A stretch of 32,253 nucleotides of DNA, from contig JAQGAU010000275.1 of assembly GCA_034698045.1 (NCBI GenBank), positions 1-32,253 on the forward strand, given 5' to 3'. Shown piece by piece: positions 10,246 through 21,267 of the stretch. A program made the position numbers and the translations under genes. The notes beneath the pieces are model-generated. The model saw only the letters and a program-made list of their open reading frames with translations, searched no databases and had not been told where the DNA came from. This stretch comes from Paramacrobiotus richtersi (taxonomy: Eukaryota > Tardigrada > Eutardigrada > Parachela > Macrobiotidae). Every line of letters starts with the position of its first letter. Positions within the stretch are counted from its first letter, which is position 1.

Positions 10246-11259
10246 ATGTCAGGCAGCGACGGTAACTCATCCGCAGTAAACAGCAGTTCCATATCAACCA
10301 AGTTTATGCTGCATGCCAACTGGACCTCGGCTCAGACTTTAACTTGTGGTTTATGTTTCCTAGTCTGCTGTACTAACCTTTTCTTTCTTAACCTTTTCCG
10401 GACGAAGCCGACACTGCGAACACCATTCGGAGTATACGTTGCAGTCATTTCGCTGGCCAACATAGGTTACTGCATAACCAGTCCTTTAGTCTTAATGCTT
10501 AAGGACCTTGTTTCGCTTGGCTACGAATCGGCGTTTTGCATAATCTACAATTATGTTGGATTGGTTGTTGGAGCTGCTGTACCACTAACGCATATGCTTA
10601 TCAGTTTTAATCGCGGTTGGGCCATTGCGTTCCCCATGCATTATAAAGGGCATCACTCACGAAAGGTTGCGACTGTAATTAGCTCGACAGCAGTACTTGT
10701 CGCTGCCGTTTGCGCTGCACCCGGGATTGTTATCGATGGCCTGTTGTATCGTACGGAGAGCTTAAATATGCGATGTTCACTCAGCAGAGCGCAGTCAGTC
10801 GCGGTTTGGTTGAACTTCGTTTCTGCAGCATTCTTCGTTACTCCTGAGTGTGTTATTATTACAACTTATCCTTTCCTGGTTATGAGGTATTTCGCCAACC
10901 GAAGAAAGATCCGAGATGCCAGCCAAAGCAATAAAAGTACGAAGGGTGACGATACGAACGCTGTTCGTACAAATAGTGTACGGAAGGATCGTGCGAGGAA
11001 GAAGGCTTCTTCGCATTCATTTCTGGTGCTGACGTTGTTAACAGTGACTGTTCTACTCTTCTGGACTCCCAATAACATGTTTTACCTGTTGATACGCTAT
11101 GTCAATGCCACGGTGGTGTTTCCAATTGGAAATACCTTGAAGCTGGTGCAAGCGATTTGCGATCCAGTCTTATTTGCTATCGCACTGAAGGACGTGCGAT
11201 CCGCCGACATGGAGTTTTTTCACGGCATATATTCACTGATGCGAAAACCGTGTCGTTGA
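10246..11259 (+). CDS. Intronless rhodopsin-family GPCR with NRG in place of DRY (paralogue 2)
   Basis: A 337-residue single-exon protein. The open frame extends two codons upstream to a TTG, but the first ATG, at 10246, is the sensible start. The topology matches the gene at 6470: an Asn/Ser-rich N-terminus with sequons (NSS, NWT), Cys98 and Cys177 for the extracellular disulphide, FNRGWAIAFP after TM3 (NRG 122-124), FWTP in TM6 (272-275) and DPVLF in TM7 (306-310). The TM3 to second-loop region is almost the same as the paralogue (YNYxGLVVGAA, IDGLLYRTE). The third intracellular loop is longer and more basic. Identity is concentrated in the membrane segments while the N-terminus and loops differ, as expected for receptors diverging in ligand or coupling. 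Family and ligand are unknown. Confidence 0.88.
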   Translation: MSGSDGNSSAVNSSSISTKFMLHANWTSAQTLTCGLCFLVCCTNLFFLNLFRTKPTLRTPFGVYVAVISLANIGYCITSPLVLMLKDLVSLGYESAFCIIYNYVGLVVGAAVPLTHMLISFNRGWAIAFPMHYKGHHSRKVATVISSTAVLVAAVCAAPGIVIDGLLYRTESLNMRCSLSRAQSVAVWLNFVSAAFFVTPECVIITTYPFLVMRYFANRRKIRDASQSNKSTKGDDTNAVRTNSVRKDRARKKASSHSFLVLTLLTVTVLLFWTPNNMFYLLIRYVNATVVFPIGNTLKLVQAICDPVLFAIALKDVRSADMEFFHGIYSLMRKPCR

Positions 11260-12374
11260 TCCTGTAGGCGGTGATAGTGTTCTTACTGTGTTATTGACTT
11301 TGAAATGTAACTTAACGTTGTGTGAAAGTTTTTCTGTTGTGTTGTGTCCCTTATTCTGCCGCATTACTGTCACTGTGCTAACCGAGCCTCATAAAACAGC
11401 GCTATCGCCGAATTTAGATTAAATGAGGCAACCACAAAGGTCATGCATGACATTTGACGAAGGTCAGAATTAATGGGCGAACGCAGATTATGGACTATCC
11501 CCGAAAGCAGATTTACTAAACAAGACCGTATTGTGGGGAATTTTCTGGTTCATTTAATCTCACATCTATCTGAACTTTTGTAGTTCTTAACCGATCATGT
11601 ATTCGCAGTCCTGCAAGTTAAACAAGTGACTAACCAAAAATCTGTATCTGGAATTTGAGTCAGCACATATATAATGTTCCGGCCACTTACAATTGTATAC
11701 AACAATAACGAATAAGCGCGCAGAAAACTAACAAGCAGCATCCTTTATTAAAATTGTTAACACTATTATTTTAAGATCCACAATGCCACATTACCTGGCA
11801 TGCACAAGTAAAAACAAATTTCTAGTTCTTCTTGAATGTTGCTGATTTTCCTGTGCCAGTACTGAGATCTAAATGCTGCAAGTACGCAGTTGGGAAAATC
11901 ACCGTCAGATTCTTCCCACAGCAATTTATAACGTTCCCGAAGAAAATTTTGCGCGGCATTATGTTGTTACTGATGCTTTGAAGGTTGTGATGCACTGATT
12001 GTGAGTTCCTTGAAAGCTTTCGGTTAGCATCGATTCCGTGGACATAAACGCTATTATTGTAGTTTTCATTAAACAACGAAAAACTTCCAGTACATACATA
12101 AGTAATTTCCTCGCAAATTTCTCGATCGACGCGACAGTGTTAATATATTTATCGAACAATCCGGAAGCGAGCTCCGCGTTATTACTACTGATCATTCGTG
12201 AGAATAGGCCCACTATTTTATCTTTTATTTAAAACCAGAAATCTTCCAGATAATTTCTACAAATGCTTTCTTATATATTGGCATGAACAGGTCAAAGTCT
12301 TGTTATAATCGAATAAAACTGAAAGAGCTGTTGTTTATCCGTTTTTGTTCCAGTTCAGAACATCAGCTCACGAG
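11260..12374. other. Region between second GPCR and DXO-like pseudogene
   Basis: Apart from a possible coding remnant at 11822-12213 on the complement, described separately, nothing recognisable was found. Confidence 0.4.
11822..12213 (-). pseudogene. Possible coding remnant of unknown protein in two frames
   Basis: Two overlapping minus-strand frames look weakly protein-like. The upstream one (12213-11959) reads through helix-like sequence such as LFDKYINTV and KFARKLLMYVLEVF. The downstream one (12076-11822) includes KIFFGNVINCC and LTVIFPTAYLQHL and ends in KKN before TAG. They could be one small gene joined by an unseen intron, or one gene broken by a frameshift. I do not recognise a family, and chance open frames remain possible. 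Confidence 0.2.
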
Positions 12375-14766
12375 TCACAGCTCCCAGCTGAGAATTATGT
12401 TGTTGTAAAGAAACTCTTCGGAAGGTGAAGCCCATTCCATGACGCTTAGCTTCAGAATGTCGTTGACGGCACAATCGAACGCGCACTCATAGACGGCGCT
12501 GGAAAGTGGAGGGTTTCCCGAGGTGAATTACAGTTTATGCCAGGCATCAGATACGTACAGATATCTACCGTCTGCTGTGGTATCAATTTGTTTCACGAGC
12601 TTTCATAGCTGTAGAGCTGTTATACTATATATATCTGTACTTTCATAAATTAGAAGATCCAGCATAAACGGAGACCAAGATATTTACTATCATACTTATA
12701 TCTTACTATGTTGCTTATTATTATATTTATAGATACCATCATTCTATAACAACATATCTCCGAAAGCTTTATAAGTCTCTGCTTTACACTCTGACGAAAA
12801 GAAATGAGATTTTGCAAGATGTGGAAGTAAATCAAGGGAAATAAGCCGATACTGTACTAGGTACCTTGTATTCTCATGTTGGACACGGCTCCGAAGAACC
12901 TGGAAGAATGTGCTCAGGAAACGAACATTCTGCTCTTTATTCCAGTGGAAGTAATGATCCTTTAAGTTCGGGCACTGTGGCAACGGAAGCTCGAGTTATC
13001 ACACGGCACTTAAATATAGTAGTGGCAAATTTATGGAGAAGCAAGGGGGCCATGGTTCCTCCCACCGTACTACTGTAAAATCTTTGCCGAAAGTCTTATG
13101 ACAGTTTGGTCGGCCTTTTCTCGTACTACTTTCGAAACTCGACTTTACAAGCTTGATTACCGCCTATTCGCAGTTCAAGAAATCGCACGTTTCGAACAGA
13201 ATAATTAAAATACATTCATGCATTAACTTGTCAGAACGCCCATGAAATCGCAAAGTTTTTAAACATCAATTTACGAAGATTGGTGTAAAAGCCATACTTG
13301 CGACTCTTCGGGAAGGTCGGACGCGGTAATAGCTCACATCGATGTAATATATCACGACTCGCATGACCAGCAATCATTTGCGCGGCTCCTTGCACGAACG
13401 TTTCGATCCAGTTCAATTTGGAGTTATGGGACTCTTTCCTACAACAGGAGGTGTCTGTTTTTCCAATACTGTTAAATAAAAAACATTTTTCCATCCCACG
13501 CTGTATGTGCTAGCTGTACATCTGTGGACCGTACTTTACTCACCAACATACCGAAGTAACCGAACTGTTTGCTGCATTAGGGGAAACCTTGCGGAATCTC
13601 AGTTTAAGGTAGCGGTCCGGTACAGGAACGTCGTTCGCTGCTGGGAGTTCGCAGTCCACTTTGTATGAATAATACTATGTGAGTGTCACCAATCGTCCGT
13701 TCCAAAACCGTGAAAAATGCATCAACAGTCCCCTCTTGCAGTGCTGCCCAAGGTGTCCCGTCCGAGTTCGTTGTAATAAGTCGTTCGAATTTCCGTCGTC
13801 TACAACGTTAAGCCTTGCGTGAAGGAGAATGTAAACTGCCACTAACTTGTAAGTTTGCGGCTTGTATGTTTAATAACGGAAAAATTAATCAGGCAGGCAA
13901 AAGTCTATGTGCAGGTTACGCAAGAGGTACAAAAATTACCTGGAGTACCGTAGAATAAAGCCGTCCTAATTATTGTCGCCCGGACCGCTGTTTTTATGTG
14001 CCAGATAAATGACTGCGCGATTGCACTGCAGGCAACAAATTTGCGCGCATTCTCTTGCAGATAGTAATTGGCCGCGGAACTGGGATTGTTTGACGAAAAT
14101 AACGTTGGCAGTCCTAACAATGTCCGCAGCACCGTACCGGAGCAGATAACGTGTGGCCTGAAAACTGTACAAAAAAAAATATTTTTCTGTTACGATCTAG
14201 GCACGTGTGTCGAAAGTTCATAGGAAATTTATACGATAGTTTATCTAAAACCCCTGTGTTCTGATACGCATCTGCGTTCGTCACGACGACTTCAACACGA
14301 CATTTTCGAGGTACTAGAATACAGCAGTTCGCCGGCGCATGTATGTCAGCGTAAAAACAATGTGCCAGACAATTCTCCCGTTTGGAAATTTCTGTATGCC
14401 GACTTTTGCATAAGGTGAGGCTGTCTAAGGCTCTTAAGAATCTTACCTGGGAGTGTACAACCCGTAAGCTTCCGCCGTCGAAATCCATTGATAGAGTGGA
14501 TGTAATGGTCTCCAGTTGTCTGCTGTAGCGTTGTTAACTCCGCGAAGCTCCTCCTCAGCGACAGCTATGCTTACGTCCCGCCATTCGCTGGATAACTTCG
14601 GTAGAAAAGTTCGATCGTTAAAAAATATACCTGGAGGGTCATGAGGTCCGTGGTTCGTGGGCGTTCGTAAGCCGTAGCAGCCAATCTCCTGCGTCGGACT
14701 GCAATAGCTGACAGAAGGGTACCAGGTTCCAGTTGGAGACGATCTCGGGAATGTGATTAATTCCAT
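12375..14766 (-). pseudogene. Diverged DXO/Rai1-like copy with disrupted frame
   Basis: Exon-like segments on the complement align in order with the DXO-like genes at 21268 and 27504: 14766-14447 (ATG, TQEIGCYGL, then NWRPLHPLYQW); 14157-13940; about 13799-13520 (KFERLI, FFTVLERT, KVDC, YLKLRF, donor after TSVCW); 13468 to about 13300 (NWIETF, QMIAGH, ILHRCE); 12974-12865 (HWNKEQNVRFL); and 12498-12375 (SAVYE to TGA). The first join is in phase. The join into segment 3 is not (donor phase 1, acceptor phase 2). Within segment 3 a one-base shift with a TAG separates the TVLERT frame from the KVDC frame. No phase-0 donor precedes the 12974 acceptor. Compared with the intact copies the first intron is absent. 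It is probably a decayed gene, though assembly error or a different exon structure could rescue parts. KFE is kept; the EhK site reads KLR. Confidence 0.6.
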
Positions 14767-15452
14767 CCTCCAATCATACCGATCTCCTGGTATCAGTTTC
14801 AAGCAGCCATTTGAAATTTATTTAAAGGCTTTGTGTTTGTAAGCAACACTACCGCTTTGCGTTTATAACGGATTGATAGCACTAATGATGTTGCAGAACT
14901 GGCGCAGTACTACATGACACAGAAACATAAATTTCTGAACTGTTCGTTGGTTCCGATAATCAACACCGGGTGATTTCTTATCGAAAATCTGTTATTGTCT
15001 CTAGGCCGAATGTTACTTATATCTTGAGCCTCTGATGTCGTTATCTCCGGAATGTTACTGTATGAGAAGGACCTCCGTTGTACGTCAAAAGGAATGGAAT
15101 GTGACGTAAAGGACTAAAACAACTAATTCGGCATTCGGACGAACTTTTTAATTCGGCATTGAAGTTCGATACGTTAAGACCAAGTAACCTGATATTTACT
15201 TTAACCACGACTTTACAATGAAAGTCTCATTGTTTATCATATTCCAATGGTTCTTTTTGGAGAAACTAACTGCAAAGGTGATGTTTAATGATGTACTGTA
15301 TCAACCTTTCGTTAGTCAAATTTTACCAATATTCGGAACTTGAACGATCTACAGGAATAAGGGAATCATTGCAGTATTTTTGACATCGATTATACACGCT
15401 GCCATATAAAATTAAACAAAAACCATTTCTACACTGGCCATTGAAGACTGCA
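14767..15452. other. Intergenic between claudin-like gene and DXO-like pseudogene
   Basis: No gene or repeat is supported. It should contain the 3' end of the claudin-like transcript and the former promoter of the pseudogene, both on the complement. Confidence 0.4.
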
Positions 15453-16787
15453 TTACAGGATATATTTGGTAAACTGAGCATCATGCATCCGATCCAACCG
15501 GTACCCGACAATAAAGTAGCACACTCCCAGGAGCCACAAGGAACATCCTCCGGCTACTGCCACCCAGAATGTCCATCCCAGAATGTTACTTTGGGTCCAT
15601 CCGAAGAGGCCGTTTTTGTCAAATGCACACGCCGCAAAGACGATAACGGCCAAACAAATGGTTAACGCTAGAGAATTCACCTCACTTTTTACGTTATGCA
15701 AATTAGAGTCATTACTTTCCAAGCGTAGGAAAATATGCTACTTTGTTACGTGTTCGAACATAAACAACGATGGCATTACACTGTAGTTCGTACCGGCAAT
15801 GAGAAAAAATCCTCCAAGCATGGACATCAATTTCCGTGTGGCTCCGCATGCCAGCATAACGACCATAATAACCGTGGCGATGATAACCACACCCATTCCG
15901 GTACTGTACAGCACCTGAGTCGCTAGCATGAAATCTGTTGAGAGATGGAAACACAACATAAGTAAGGTACACACACAGACACGAGGTGTACGTAAACATT
16001 TGTGGCATTTCAATGCTAAATTATAAAGATACGCAGAACAAACGTACACACTATGTACTTATAAGCTTACCACCCGGTACTTTGCCGGTATGAACTACTT
16101 CTCACTGTGGAGAAGTTGAAGACGCCGATGAAATCTGTTCCTTCAACAGTGTTTTGCTTATTCAAGCACTTTTGTAAGTACAGCTTACTACATTTTCAAT
16201 AGAAACTTAAGCTGGTTCTAACCAGCTTTAAGATCTTCAAGCAACATGCGCAGAATAAAGCCAAATGAACGGAACAAAATTTTTTAAAATTCCAAGAAAA
16301 ACGATTGTCATATAGTCTCGCATGTTAAATGCAAATCTTTAGTCCGGCTACATTTTTGTAGTTTATTGAAATTATAAGATATAGTCTGTATAACAAGCAA
16401 AAATGGACCAGCTTGCCTTTCACATTGCTGCTATTGAATAAACAAACAGTAATAAACACTAATCAACGTGCGATGATGAGAACCAACAACATATGTACCT
16501 GGATTTCTATAATTCGGGTTTGTATTCCTTATCACAGAATCACACATAATGGCAAACTGCTCGTACGGATTGCCGGTATTCCGATACATCCGGAAACAAA
16601 TCTCCCACAATCCTATTTTGTGAAACATCATCCCAAATGCCGGCACCTGTGAGGGATGCATTTCGCTGTCCACAACCAGCCATGATGATGTCCAGAATCC
16701 AGTCAGCGTCAACGCCGCAATCAAAATCGTTAAAATAACCGTCCCCACCGAGAAATAGTCCAGGATTAATCGCTTCTTTCCTGTCAT
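15453..16787 (-). CDS. Claudin/PMP22-like four-transmembrane protein
   Basis: Three exons on the complement: 16787-16499, 15934-15794 and 15667-15453, with both introns in phase 1 and GT..AG ends, giving 214 residues from ATG to TAA. TM1 lies at about residues 13-31. The first extracellular loop has the family signature W..GLW..C..C: W36, GLW 59-61, C64 and C82. TM2 and TM3 come from exon 2 (QVLYSTGMGVVIIATVIMVV; LMSMLGGFFLIA) and continue into exon 3 (LTICLAVIVFAACAF). The last TM is WVAVAGGCSLWLLGVCYFI, followed by a short polar tail. Such proteins form or regulate septate or tight junctions and other membrane contacts; the exact subfamily cannot be set from sequence alone. No PDZ-binding terminus is obvious (it ends KYIL). 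Confidence 0.82.
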
Positions 16788-18790
16788 TCTTCGTTATCTA
16801 GGTTCTCATTATGAACAATAATCCAGCTACAAATCTCAACTCGATTTGTACTGCATTCATGTGCAAAATGAGCCATATGGGTTTGTAACTAGCCGAACAA
16901 TCCAAATCGACATGGGTTTATCCGGAAACAATCTGTTTGTAATGTTAATAAGAGCAAGGTTAATGTCCAGCTGACGCATAGTTTATGGCTACAGCCGCAG
17001 CTCGGCATTCTAAATGGAAAAGGAGCAATAAAGAGCTGTACTGCACCGCTCTTTGTTGACATTTTGCACAGAGTGACTCAGTGGGCTGAGTATTCTGTGT
17101 TGTCGGTTGGACAACTGTGCTTACCGGTGCACTTTTCCAGTCGGTGTATAACATACTTCAGCAAAATTATGCTACGGTTATGCTTGACCCTTGGACACTT
17201 TGCGCTGACCCGCGACATGTAAGATGTTACAAAGGAAAGCGTTGTTTTCATATTTTGCGTAAAATATGGACTGTTTAGTGAGACATTATGCATGATTGCA
17301 GTTGTTCTTTTCTGCATTAATCTCATAAACTTTCAACAACAGTTATGATTGGTTTTAACTATTAACCGCTCCTGTACCATTGGGGCAACTTTTAGCCTAC
17401 TCTCGTTCTCATACAGGGAACGTACTGACGCTTTTGCAGCTAGAACAGGGATTTGGCCGTTGCTTGCACAGTATAAGAAGCACTTTTCGACAAAATGTAC
17501 TAGAAGCATTAGGATTTCTTTCCTTGATGTTCCTAATGATCCTACATCGGCTAAATTCATCGCATACGACCTACGTCTTCTGTTCACTACAATCCTGTAC
17601 CAGACACTATGAGGCCTAAAACGAATTCAGGATTTGTTTGGTACTTGTCATTCAGTAGAGTTATTCACATCCAAAGAACTTCCGGTCAAAACCCGTCTAA
17701 AATTTGCCCCAGCCCTAACGCAGTATCCAGTGGTCAGAGTCATTCGGACTTCAGATGAAAAAAAGCAGACATTTTATTATGATCAAACACCCAGGTTTGA
17801 TATGGATTAGTGGTCGGGAAGTATTTTGAAGCGAACTGTTTATCCCTGTCATGCCTAGAAGTTGCCCCAGCGGTACAGGAACGGTTAAGTAGACATATAT
17901 TAAAAGTAAAAATGCTAGTGCGTAGCTCTGCTGAAAAACGTAATGATCGTTTATTTGCCATGACTTAGGATAAAATTACTTGCAGTTGGAAAAAACGCTC
18001 GGCTAAACTTACTTCATTAATAATCGCATTAATGAAATTATAGAACAGCGGCAGTACTTTATGTCATTATTGAATAGGTAACAAAACCGTCATATTATAA
18101 TTATTAAGCATGACAGGTAAAATAAGGTATGGCTGAAAAGGGTCAAAAAAGATGAGAGCAATCCATTGTATTTGTTACAGGAACTGGGATCAATATATTC
18201 GGGACTTTTTATGCATTAGCGGAGAGTTTTCCGTTGTGTCACCCGGACATCTACGCGGAACTCATTAGTGACTGTTGGCTTGAATTAGGGTATCATAACT
18301 GCCAAATGACAACGGCAGAAAAGAAAATTTTGAGGAACGTCACATACTATTTTTGTTCATGTAGGGCTTCTACCTAATCAGAAGCCTTCCTGTGCAATAA
18401 AAGTAAGCGGAAGCTGTGCCAGGAGCAAGGTCATCGCATCTTCAAGAATGACAAAATCCATTAAAAAATGTCGGTCAAAAGATATGCCTTGGAGGCAAGG
18501 AAACGCAATGGTCATTAACACATATGCGTTGCTTGTTTAATTTGTATTTAGTATTATCGATTTTCTGCTGTCCCAGTTAGCGCTAAAACCAATAAAACAA
18601 AACATTCACAATATCTCAATTGCGGTGGTTGTGGTTATAAGTCCGCATAGCTAAAGGAACGGTATTTTCGCTCAGTTGGGATACGTCAGTCCTAATTTAC
18701 GAAGCCACGCTGAGACCGGAAGCTAATCGGCGGGTATTCACTAGAACGTGACCAGATCAAAGCTCTTTGTTTGCCTACACCGTGCGTGTG
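16788..18790. other. Intergenic region with an inverted-repeat pair
   Basis: No complete gene is seen between the divergent claudin-like and GPCR genes. It contains the 32-bp inverted repeats at 17361-17392 and 17859-17890. Scattered open frames (for example 17333-17587 on both strands) have no recognisable domain. Confidence 0.4.
17361..17890. repeat. Inverted repeat arms about 470 bp apart
   Basis: The reverse complement of 17361-17392 matches 17859-17890 at 27 of 32 positions (AAGTTGCCCC..GGTACAGGA.CGGTTAA). Read outwards, both arms can encode VAPxVQERL: on the complement in the left arm and on the plus strand in the right arm, where the frame stays open to TAG at about 17964. This may be two inverted remnants of one coding exon, or arms of an old element. 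Confidence 0.5.
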
Positions 18791-18797
18791 TATAAAA
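18791..18797 (+). promoter_or_regulatory. TATA box of third GPCR gene
   Basis: TATAAAA lies 62 bases before the ATG at 18853, giving room for a start site near 18820 and a leader of about 30 bases. Confidence 0.6.
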
Positions 18798-18852
18798 GCC
18801 GGTACGTCTGCCGTGGTTGTGCAGCAAAATCACAACTCTTGCACCGTGCAAC

Positions 18853-19989
18853 ATGCCAGCCAATACAAGCTCCGTAACCCTAAACACAACCGTGACCTTT
18901 TCCACACCAACAGAAATATTTGGAATCATTACCATCCCGATTAGTATTCTCGGAACGGCGGGTAGCATTGGGTGTTTGTTGTTCATTCGGGGACAAGCGA
19001 AACAGCAAAGTGCCACAACAAATGCCCTGTACATCAACTTGTCGGTGGCGACGTTGCTGTTTTGTGGGATTGTCTGCCCGGTGCATGCCTACACACAGCT
19101 TGTCCAAGAATCCAGTGTCTTTGCGTGGAACACGCGCTTAGCGCAGTCGGCGTGCAGTTTCATTGGGTTCTTCTACTTTTGGACTTTAACAGCATCGGCG
19201 TACTCGCATGCGGCGATTGCCGCTAACCGGTTGTTTATAGTTGTATTTCAGCGGATGCGATTGAACTCGGGCTCTGTGACTTTAATTCTGATCTTTGCAT
19301 CATGGTTTATTGCCGGCATAACCTTTGTCTGGCCACTGTTTTCCATGGGTGGGACGTACGGTTTTTCCAAGGAAAGCATGAAATGTACCTTTTCCTCTCT
19401 GACCTCTCCAAGCTTTGTCGTCTCGTATAAAGTGCTGTATGGCTTTATCCCGGTTATCATCATGATAATTTGTTATGCAGCAGTTTTCTGCAAAGTTGCA
19501 ATTTCCAGCCGGAACCTACGGAAAATGCCGACTGCGAACCCCCGACGGCAGCGGAATGCCGAGAAGAAAATTACGCAGATTGCCTTCATTACGTGTGTGG
19601 GCTTTGTCGCGTGCTTTGTGCCCAGTGCGATCTTTGGCTTTGTGGTGAAAGCGCGGGCGGCACTGCAGTCGCCGTTGGGGATGGCGCTTGTATTCCTCAT
19701 GTGGATCGGTAAGTTAAATGCGTTTTTCTAAGAAATTTCTTTAGATCGGTTGATTTGCAGTACGACACTGACGCTCTATGATTTCGTAGGCTGTGCTGGC
19801 AATCCATTGTTATATACTTATTTGAATTCCGATTTGAAGAAAAGGATTCATGACCTTTTGAAGCGATGGATGCCGTTTGGAGAAAAGGTGTTTGCCGGAT
19901 CATCCACACGGGGAAATTCAATGTCACTTATCGGGACGAAACGACCTACGGCAGTATCGAACAGAATAAATCCGTCACAACAGCAATGA
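18853..19989 (+). CDS. Rhodopsin-family GPCR with NRL in place of DRY, two exons
   Basis: Exon 1 is 18853-19708 and exon 2 is 19790-19989, with a phase-1 intron of 81 bases, giving 351 residues. The open frame extends upstream only to a TTG, so the first ATG is used. The N-terminus has NTS and NTT sequons. TM1 is near residues 23-45. C101 before TM3 and C178 in the second loop are conserved. The DRY position reads NRL (125-127), TM6 has CFVP (254-257), and exon 2 supplies NPLLY (290-294), LNSDLKKR as helix 8, and a Ser/Thr-rich tail. The spacing from CFVP to NPLLY is normal for class A with this splice. It is unrelated in detail to the NRG receptors. Features recall the Tre1/Moody group of invertebrate receptors, which is only a tentative placement. 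An alternative acceptor at 19744 would add 15 residues in frame. Confidence 0.85.
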
Positions 19990-21207
19990 CGCATAATGAC
20001 GTGGGATTACTACCGGATTCTCGATGTACAGGAGTTAATAATATCACCTACTTGATTAGTCCTGCGTGCTAACTCTCAGTAATATACTGATACCGGTTTC
20101 TATTGATTTGAGTTACTGTTGTCGTTAACCTTGCGAAAAGTCATTGGTATTTTTGCACTATTACCGATTCTTTTTGCTTTCGCTACCAGCCTGGAGTGAT
20201 TCCTCGTTTTTTTATTTTAAAGTTATGTTTACCGAGTACTAACTTGGACTAGTGCGGCATACTATTGTTCAGCTGTAAAAATACTCCGGAAACGCGTAAG
20301 AAACGACCTCTGTACAAGTCTCTCCCATTACGGCGTCTATATACGGTAATCCCGGAACTTTACGTTCTTGTAACGCAGCCGGTCGATGCTTTCGGTTATC
20401 ATAAGTCTTCTTTTAATCAAGATAATAAATCAGTCACGAGCGAATGAAACCCTACATGTTACAATAACAAGGTGCAAATGCACGCAACATCGTCTACCTG
20501 TTCAATCAGATTTTGTCGGTGCCTCTGTGTGTGGCACTTCACAGTCGGGGCTTCAAACAAATGAGTGTTATTTTCTCATATATATCAAGTTCACATCGTA
20601 TCCCAATTCATGCTGTTCCAGATCGTCCTTTGATTGGCCCAGAATTTTAATATCGCGCAAATAATTGTGGGTAAAAAACACCGGTAAAGCATGTTTATTA
20701 ATACGACAAAATGCCGTATATACAATAAAACTTGCGTGAAAAACACGGCTGCGAACTCTTTGCTTTGATGCTACCAGTGATAGTACAGTAGATACGAAGT
20801 GCAATACTTTCGGAATTAATTAGGTCGAGTGAGAAAACGGATAAGATAACCACCAAATGGTTCTACTCAGACTGTACTATCGGTTTGTTGACATCCACTC
20901 GATTATGTTTTTTTCAACTTGCACGTATGTTTATTCGGCCAATGCCCGGGAACGATGTTGACACAATAAAATTCCAAAACTTGAATGAAAAATTTGTCCC
21001 AGTTGTGTTATCTGTTGTGTTATCTCGATTATGTTATCTGTGAGGACAGGTCAGACACTGAGACACTGTATCTAATGTAACTCTAAATTACTCACACTGA
21101 CTCGAGTTATTAATCTGGCTGGGTTAAATTATCTCTATCGCACTGTAGGATGGCCTTGCGTTATCACGCAGTGACAATGCACTGACATCAGAAATAGGCG
21201 AAATTAG
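19990..21207. other. Upstream region of the DXO-like array, partly duplicated
   Basis: No gene is seen. Segments at about 20435-20468 and 20676-20775 have diverged counterparts upstream of the second (25730-25773; 27010-27100) and third (30323-30354; 30812-30900) DXO-like copies. 21090-21200 matches the region before the second copy's promoter. The dispersed repeat 20927-21002 and a short run of TGTTATCT units (21006-21045) lie here. Confidence 0.5.
20927..21002 (+). repeat. Dispersed repeat, copy 2
   Basis: Matches 5120-5196 in the same orientation. This copy interrupts the upstream block otherwise shared with the second DXO-like gene, which supports insertion after the duplication. Confidence 0.55.
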
Positions 21208-21215
21208 TTTATAAG
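21208..21215 (+). promoter_or_regulatory. TATA box of first DXO-like gene
   Basis: TTTATAAG lies 60 bases before the ATG. The same octamer lies 59 bases before the ATG of the second copy (27445-27452), in similar surroundings. Confidence 0.55.
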
Positions 21216-21267
21216 TGGTTGACAGGTGTGTTTACGGCGCTCATTCAAAAACTGTACTTTCAGGAGA

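Noticed and set aside
13231..13494. Independent 87-codon gene on the complement
   Set aside because: It aligns with exon 5 of the DXO-like genes, with an acceptor at the expected place, so it is part of the pseudogene.
19750..19989. Separate small gene starting within the GPCR intron
   Set aside because: The frame carries NPLLY and helix 8 of the receptor and joins exon 1 in phase.
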